Of a stretch of 11,371 bases of DNA, positions 7,728-11,371 are shown one piece after another. The notes beneath the pieces are model-generated. The model saw only the letters and a program-made list of their open reading frames with translations. It searched no databases and was not told the origin of the DNA. The DNA lies in contig CALBWZ010000338.1 in assembly GCA_937893415.1 (NCBI GenBank), positions 1-11,371 of the forward strand, read 5' to 3'. This DNA is from an uncultured Comamonadaceae bacterium. Lineage in GTDB: Bacteria; Pseudomonadota; Gammaproteobacteria; Burkholderiales; Burkholderiaceae_C. The position numbers and the translations under genes are program-made. Position 1 is the first letter of the stretch. Every line of letters starts with the position of its first letter.

Positions 7728-8438
7728 TTAAACGTGCACCAAAGTGCCTTCGTCTTCACCATTAACAACACGCTTCAGCGCGCCATCTTTCAAAATACTG
7801 AATACCTTAATGGGTAACTTTTGATCACGGCACAACGCAAATGCGGTGGCATCCATAACCTGCAAGTTGCGCGACATAGCTTCGTCAAAGGTGACTGTGG
7901 CATAACGGGTGGCTGTTAGGTCCTTAGCGGGGTCCGCTGTGTACACACCGTCAACCTTGGTCGCCTTCAGCACGATGTCCGCGCCAATTTCGGCTCCTCG
8001 CAATGCAGCTGCCGTGTCAGTTGTAAAAAACGGGTTCCCAGTACCTGCGGCAAAAATAACCACTTTGCCCTCCTCTAGGTATTGCAAGGCTTTTGGCCTC
8101 ACATAAGGCTCAACCACCTGCTCAATGCTGATAGCGGACATCACGCGGGCAACCACACCTGCCTTTTCGAGTGTGTCTGACAAAGCCAATGAGTTCATGA
8201 CGGTTGCCAACATACCCATGTAGTCAGCCGTTGCGCGGTCCATCCCCACGGAACCACCGGCAACACCCCGAAATATGTTGCCACCGCCAATGACAATGGC
8301 GACTTGTACATCCAGGGCTGTTATTTCAGCGACTTCAGCAGCCATGCGACGAATGGTGGCTTGATTGATACCAAACGCATCATCTCCCATCAAGGCCTCA
8401 CCCGACAATTTCAACAAGATTCGCTTGTAAGCTGCCAT
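7728..8438 (-). CDS. pyrH: Uridylate (UMP) kinase PyrH
   Basis: PyrH phosphorylates UMP to UDP with ATP, feeding RNA, DNA and UDP-sugar synthesis; bacterial UMP kinases are hexamers of the amino acid kinase fold and are usually activated by GTP and inhibited by UTP. The 236-residue length is typical. Visible motifs are the opening [13 protein letters not shown] with the phosphate-binding Lys and Gly, [41 protein letters not shown] and [14 protein letters not shown]. The ATG at 8438 has AAGGAC about 7 nt upstream. It lies 118 nt after tsf and 29 nt before frr, the conserved order in proteobacteria. The larger gap before it could hold a promoter of its own. Confidence 0.98.
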   Translation of the reverse strand: MAAYKRILLKLSGEALMGDDAFGINQATIRRMAAEVAEITALDVQVAIVIGGGNIFRGVAGGSVGMDRATADYMGMLATVMNSLALSDTLEKAGVVARVMSAISIEQVVEPYVRPKALQYLEEGKVVIFAAGTGNPFFTTDTAAALRGAEIGADIVLKATKVDGVYTADPAKDLTATRYATVTFDEAMSRNLQVMDATAFALCRDQKLPIKVFSILKDGALKRVVNGEDEGTLVHV

Positions 8439-8471
8439 GGCGTTGTCCTTTTAGTGATTCATTTCCACAAG

Positions 8472-8500
8472 ATAAGAGCCCCATGCCACACAAACTACAA
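8472..8500 (-). promoter_or_regulatory. pyrH: Possible weak promoter before pyrH
   Basis: In the tsf-pyrH gap the minus strand reads TTGTAG, 17 nt, then TCTTAT, a partial match to -35 and -10 boxes (3 of 6 and 4 of 6). The spacing is ideal and it ends about 33 nt before the pyrH ATG. The match is weak and could be chance. A better -35-like TTGACA about 30 nt further upstream has no -10 box at the right distance. Confidence 0.2.
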
Positions 8501-8518
8501 ACGTGACATGGAGATGTA

Positions 8519-8548
8519 GGCCACTGTCAAGCGACCTACTGGGTGGCC
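8519..8548 (-). repeat. Inverted repeat just after tsf
   Basis: GGCCAC and GTGGCC form a 6-bp GC-only-but-one stem around an 18-nt loop, starting 8 nt after the tsf stop. It overlaps a perfect 10-bp palindrome GGCCATGGCC (8545-8554). No U-tract follows on the minus strand, so it is not a classical terminator; it could be an mRNA end structure or chance. Confidence 0.25.
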
Positions 8549-8556
8549 ATGGCCGA

Positions 8557-9441
8557 TTAAGAGCCAGCCTTGGCAGCTGCGACTTGGGCCGCTACCTCAG
8601 CGGCAAAGTCATCAACCTTCTTCTCAATACCCTCACCCACCACATACATCGTAAAAGCGCTGACAGTCGTGTTGGCTTCTTTTAGCATAGCCGCCACAGT
8701 TTGTTTGTCGTTTTTAACGAAAGGCTGGTCCATCAGGCTGACTTCTTTTAGGTACTTGGCAACAGCACCTTCAATCATTTTGGTTGCAATATCGGCAGGC
8801 TTGCCAGATTCTGCAGCCTTGGCTGTTGCCACAGAACGCTCTTTGGCAACCAAGTCAGCAGGTACGTCAGACGATGACAAGGACACAGGCTTCATTGCCG
8901 CAATGTGCATGGCCACGTCGCGGGCAGCGTCTTCACTGCCTACATACTGTACCAATACACCAATGCGTCCGCCGTGCACGTAGCTAGTGACGCCGCCTTC
9001 GACACGCTTGATGCGACGGAAAGACATGTTCTCACCAATTTTGCCGATCAGGCCTCTGCGAGCGTCTTCTAAGGTGGGGCCAAAGCCGTCTATGGCGTAA
9101 GGCAAGGCACCCAAGGCTTCGACGTCTGCAGGACTGTGCTTGGCAACCAACTCGGCAGCGGCGTTGCACAGCGCAAGGAAGCTGTCATTTTTGGTTACGA
9201 AGTCGGTTTCGCAATTGACTTCAATCATGCTGCCAACTTGGCCGTCAATAAAGCAGGCAACAATGCCTTCAGCCGTTATACGGCTAGAAGCCTTACCGGC
9301 CTTGTTACCCAACTTGACACGCAGAATTTCTTCTGCTTTGTCGAAGTTACCCTCAGCCTCAATCAACGCTTTTTTGCACTCCATCATGGGTGCGTCGGTT
9401 TTGGCGCGTAGTTCACCAACCATTGCAGCAGTAATAGCCAT
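8557..9441 (-). CDS. tsf: Translation elongation factor Ts
   Basis: EF-Ts is the nucleotide exchange factor that releases GDP from EF-Tu in the cytosol. The 294-residue length fits proteobacterial EF-Ts. The N-terminal UBA-like domain reads [20 protein letters not shown] then ECKKAL and ends near [11 protein letters not shown]. The core starts with the conserved [10 protein letters not shown], whose Asp-Phe pair contacts EF-Tu, and [17 protein letters not shown] lies in the middle. The C-terminal part includes [14 protein letters not shown], near the coiled-coil and C-terminal module. GGAG lies 7-8 nt before the ATG. It follows rpsB, from which it is separated by a strong intrinsic terminator-like hairpin, so its level relative to S2 probably depends on readthrough. 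Confidence 0.98.
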   Translation of the reverse strand: MAITAAMVGELRAKTDAPMMECKKALIEAEGNFDKAEEILRVKLGNKAGKASSRITAEGIVACFIDGQVGSMIEVNCETDFVTKNDSFLALCNAAAELVAKHSPADVEALGALPYAIDGFGPTLEDARRGLIGKIGENMSFRRIKRVEGGVTSYVHGGRIGVLVQYVGSEDAARDVAMHIAAMKPVSLSSSDVPADLVAKERSVATAKAAESGKPADIATKMIEGAVAKYLKEVSLMDQPFVKNDKQTVAAMLKEANTTVSAFTMYVVGEGIEKKVDDFAAEVAAQVAAAKAGS

Positions 9442-9498
9442 TGTTTTCTCCAGTCATGGGCGCTCACTTTGCAAGCCACCCGTCCATATATCAGTTAC

Positions 9499-9522
9499 AA
9501 AAAAGGGGCACAAAGCCCCTTT
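9499..9522 (-). terminator. Intrinsic terminator or attenuator between rpsB and tsf
   Basis: On the minus strand AAAGGGGC and GCCCCTTT form a perfect 8-bp stem with a 5-nt loop, and the 3' arm runs into a tract of six T. It starts 18 nt after the rpsB stop. This has all the parts of a Rho-independent terminator. Since tsf follows with no obvious promoter, partial termination (attenuation) is likely, as known for rpsB-tsf in E. coli. Confidence 0.8.
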
Positions 9523-9540
9523 CAATTCGTTCACAGGGGC

Positions 9541-10296
9541 TTAGGCTTGAGCCTCGTCCTGAACTTCTACAAATTCGTCATCGCCTTTGGTGGCAGCAGC
9601 TTTTTGCGTTTCAGTATTGGCGTTAGCGCGGCCATCAATGATGGCATCGGCCATAGCCTTGGCGTACAAGGCAACCGCTTTGGATGAGTCGTCGTTGCCA
9701 GGTATCACGTAGTCAATGCCGATTGGTGAGTGGTTAGAGTCCACAACGCCAATCAAAGGGATACCCAATTTACGAGCTTCTGAAACGGCGATGTTGTGGT
9801 AACCCACATCAATGACGAAAATAGCATCTGGCAACACAGCCATGTTTTGAATGCCGCCAATGTCGCGCTCGAGCTTTGCCATCTCACGGGAGAATGTCAA
9901 CTGCTCTTTTTTGCTCATATGGTCCAAACCAGCTTCTAGCAAGGTTTGCATTTCTTTCAAGCGCTTAATAGATGTTTTAACTGTTTTAAAGTTAGTCATC
10001 ATGCCGCCCAACCATCGCTGGGTGACGTGAGGAACGCCTGCACGTTCGGCTTGCTCAGTCACAATGTCACGTGACTGGCGCTTGGTACCAACCATCAAAA
10101 TATTGCCGCCGTTGGCTGCCAATTGGCGCGCAAACTTCAAAGCCTCTTCCATTTTTGGAAGTGACTTTTCTAAATTGATAATGTGAATTTTGTTGCGGTG
10201 GCCAAAAATATATTGGGCCATCTTGGGGTTCCAGAAGCGGGTTTGGTGACCGAAATGGACACCAGCTTCTAGCATTTCACGCATAGTGACTGACAT
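9541..10296 (-). CDS. rpsB: 30S ribosomal protein S2
   Basis: S2 binds late on the 30S subunit at the head-body junction and needs S1 for function. The 251-residue length is normal. The opening [20 protein letters not shown] is the S2 signature, followed by [49 protein letters not shown], the coiled-coil region about residues 105-140, [18 protein letters not shown], and [12 protein letters not shown] with [11 protein letters not shown]. The C-terminal tail is acidic (GDDEFVEVQ), as common in proteobacteria. AGGA lies about 8 nt before the ATG. It is the first gene of the minus-strand cluster, behind an extended -10 promoter and a leader of around 160 nt. In E. coli S2 represses its own operon through such a leader; here this is only inferred. 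Confidence 0.98.
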   Translation of the reverse strand: MSVTMREMLEAGVHFGHQTRFWNPKMAQYIFGHRNKIHIINLEKSLPKMEEALKFARQLAANGGNILMVGTKRQSRDIVTEQAERAGVPHVTQRWLGGMMTNFKTVKTSIKRLKEMQTLLEAGLDHMSKKEQLTFSREMAKLERDIGGIQNMAVLPDAIFVIDVGYHNIAVSEARKLGIPLIGVVDSNHSPIGIDYVIPGNDDSSKAVALYAKAMADAIIDGRANANTETQKAAATKGDDEFVEVQDEAQA

Positions 10297-10460
10297 GGTT
10301 TTTTCCTAAAGAGGTTGGTTCTTAAATCTCGATCTAATCTGACTGCGTCCGTATAGCTGAGAGTTATCACAGCGTGACACCAGGCAGACACCTGAATGAG
10401 CGAGTTTGCGATTAAGCTAAGCCATGCGTCAGGTTTTTTGCCGTCTACACATTGCAAAGC
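10297..10460 (-). promoter_or_regulatory. rpsB: Long 5' leader of rpsB, possible autoregulatory RNA
   Basis: About 160 nt separate the predicted transcription start from the rpsB ATG. Small inverted repeats are visible: TCAC/GTGA around a 3-nt loop (10367-10377) and CAGG/CCTG around a 6-nt loop (10381-10394), plus a direct repeat of GGTGTC. S2 is known to autoregulate through its leader in gammaproteobacteria. I could not match the published fold, so the role is inferred from length and location only. No protein gene is supported here. Confidence 0.35.
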
Positions 10461-10466
10461 CTTTCG

Positions 10467-10472
10467 ATTATA
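10467..10472 (-). promoter_or_regulatory. rpsB: Extended -10 box of the rpsB promoter
   Basis: The minus strand reads TGCTATAAT, a perfect TATAAT with the TGn extension, preceded at 17 nt by GTCATA, a poor -35. Extended -10 promoters tolerate weak -35 boxes. Transcription would begin near 10460. It is the only convincing sigma-70-type site upstream of the cluster. Confidence 0.7.
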
Positions 10473-10490
10473 GCAAGAAACCCAGCACTT

Positions 10491-11371
10491 ATGACCACTA
10501 CAGCCAGCAAAAGTATGCGCGAGCACCCTGCCTTTGCGCACTTAGAAGCGGCCTTGTCTGCCGCCAGCAGCGCTCGGGCGGCCAATGTCATGTTGCGTGT
10601 TGACGCTGACGATGCCCGCCTAGCTCTCATGCACGTGGCCACACAACACCAACAACCCACTTCGGCTCTGTTTGGCTGGACGCTCAGTGTCAAAGATTTG
10701 TTTGACGTAGCTGGACAAGTCACGGGGGCAGGCTCCCCCAGCCGAGCCAATTGCCCACCAGCTGAACACGATGCACCCCCGGTTGCTAAACTCAAGTCTG
10801 CGGGGGCTGTGGTGGTGGGGCGCACCAACATGACTGAATTTGCCTTTTCGGGCGTGGGCATCAACCCTCACTTTGGCACCCCTGTCAACCCAACCGACAC
10901 ACGCACGGCAAGAATACCGGGTGGCTCATCCAGCGGCGCAGCTGTGTCAGTAGGTTTGGGAATTGCTGATATTGGTTTGGGCTCAGATACGGGTGGCTCC
11001 CTGCGCATACCCGCAGCATTGTGCGGGCTAGTGGGCTTTAAAGGCACAGCGGGCTTGGTGCCGCTGGCTGGTGCCTACCCCTTGTCCAGCAGCTTAGACA
11101 CTGTTGGCGCTATTACAACAACAGTCGATCAAGCTATTGCCGTTCACCAGGTGTTAAGCGGGCAAGCCGTAGCGCACTGGGCCAAACCCCTCAATCACCT
11201 CCGCTTGGGGATTTGTACCACCGTCATGCAGCAGGCGCTAGACACAACTGTCCAAACAGCATGGGACAGGACGCTTGTTTTATTGAGTGCCGCAGGCGTG
11301 ACCCTCGTCAGCGTTGACAGTGGCTTTTTAAATGACATTGCAGATATTCAGAGTGAGCGGCCTTTGGCCTC
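10491..11371 (+). CDS. Amidase signature enzyme (partial, C-terminus off the window)
   Basis: The frame is open from the ATG at 10491 to the right edge (293 codons; family members are about 400-500). Amidase signature hydrolases cut carboxamide bonds with a Ser-cisSer-Lys triad, and all three residues are visible: K68 in LSVKDLFDVAG, S146 in PGGSSSGAAVSV and S170 in GSDTGGSLRIPA. The S146-S170 distance of 24 equals that of fatty acid amide hydrolase (217 to 241). The stretch GRTNMTEFAFSGVGINPHFG and the VGFKGTAG loop also fit GatA-like amidases. It is not likely to be the tRNA amidotransferase subunit GatA itself, because no gatB or gatC neighbour is seen, though the downstream side is hidden. 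Substrate unknown. The start has no clear ribosome binding site; an ATG at 10515 is an alternative. It is divergent from rpsB, and its first codons lie on the rpsB -35 region. Confidence 0.88.
   Translation, partial: MTTTASKSMREHPAFAHLEAALSAASSARAANVMLRVDADDARLALMHVATQHQQPTSALFGWTLSVKDLFDVAGQVTGAGSPSRANCPPAEHDAPPVAKLKSAGAVVVGRTNMTEFAFSGVGINPHFGTPVNPTDTRTARIPGGSSSGAAVSVGLGIADIGLGSDTGGSLRIPAALCGLVGFKGTAGLVPLAGAYPLSSSLDTVGAITTTVDQAIAVHQVLSGQAVAHWAKPLNHLRLGICTTVMQQALDTTVQTAWDRTLVLLSAAGVTLVSVDSGFLNDIADIQSERPLA

Noticed and set aside
8570..8983. 137-codon plus-strand open frame opposite tsf
   Set aside because: It is antisense to EF-Ts with Ala/Ser/Thr-rich low complexity and no motif.
10437..10472. 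Plus-strand promoter for the amidase near GATTAT
   Set aside because: The nearest TTGCCG is 22 nt from GATTAT, too far for a -35/-10 pair, so no amidase promoter is claimed.
10445..10864. 139-codon minus-strand open frame opposite the amidase and upstream of rpsB
   Set aside because: The plus-strand frame carries an intact amidase triad; the minus frame has no domain and runs through the rpsB promoter.
10491..11371. Naming the amidase gatA
   Set aside because: The catalytic motifs are shared by the whole amidase signature family, and no gatB or gatC is visible, so a specific symbol is not supported.

Overview
The window is a stretch of core bacterial chromosome. It holds ten genes on the minus strand (rpsB, tsf, pyrH, frr, cdsA, dxr, rseP, bamA, skp and the start of lpxD) and the start of one divergent amidase gene on the plus strand. 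Gene order and protein sequences point to a Gram-negative proteobacterium. The placement of dxr after cdsA (in E. coli it follows frr directly) fits Betaproteobacteria, probably Burkholderiales. By eye the base composition is near half G+C, moderate for that order. The taxonomic call is an inference from order and protein resemblance.

Layout, read along the minus-strand transcript from right to left. An extended -10 promoter near 10470 opens a leader of about 160 nt and then rpsB (ribosomal protein S2). A strong intrinsic terminator-like hairpin separates rpsB from tsf (EF-Ts). After a 118-nt gap come pyrH (UMP kinase) and frr (ribosome recycling factor). The frr start codon lies in a hairpin that begins 2 nt after the pyrH stop. 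A second strong hairpin follows frr, then cdsA (CDP-diacylglycerol synthase), dxr (MEP isoprenoid pathway), rseP (site-2 protease), bamA (outer membrane protein insertase), skp (periplasmic chaperone) and a partial lpxD (lipid A synthesis) running off the left edge. Several envelope genes are tightly packed: dxr/rseP overlap by 7 nt and the bamA stop abuts the skp start. On the right edge a plus-strand amidase-signature enzyme begins only 18 nt from the rpsB -10 box and runs off the window.

The first half of the cluster serves translation and nucleotide supply. The second half serves envelope building: phospholipid precursor, isoprenoid precursor, envelope stress proteolysis, outer membrane protein assembly and chaperoning, and LPS.

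The main anomaly is an absence. uppS (undecaprenyl diphosphate synthase), normally between frr and cdsA in Betaproteobacteria, is missing, and the short gap left there carries a terminator-like hairpin. I see no mobile element, CRISPR array, tRNA, rRNA or clearly novel multi-gene system. The points worth a second look are the uppS gap, RNA structures at gene junctions, the crowded rpsB/amidase divergent region and an isolated cysteine pair in BamA. No intergenic stretch exceeds 300 bases.
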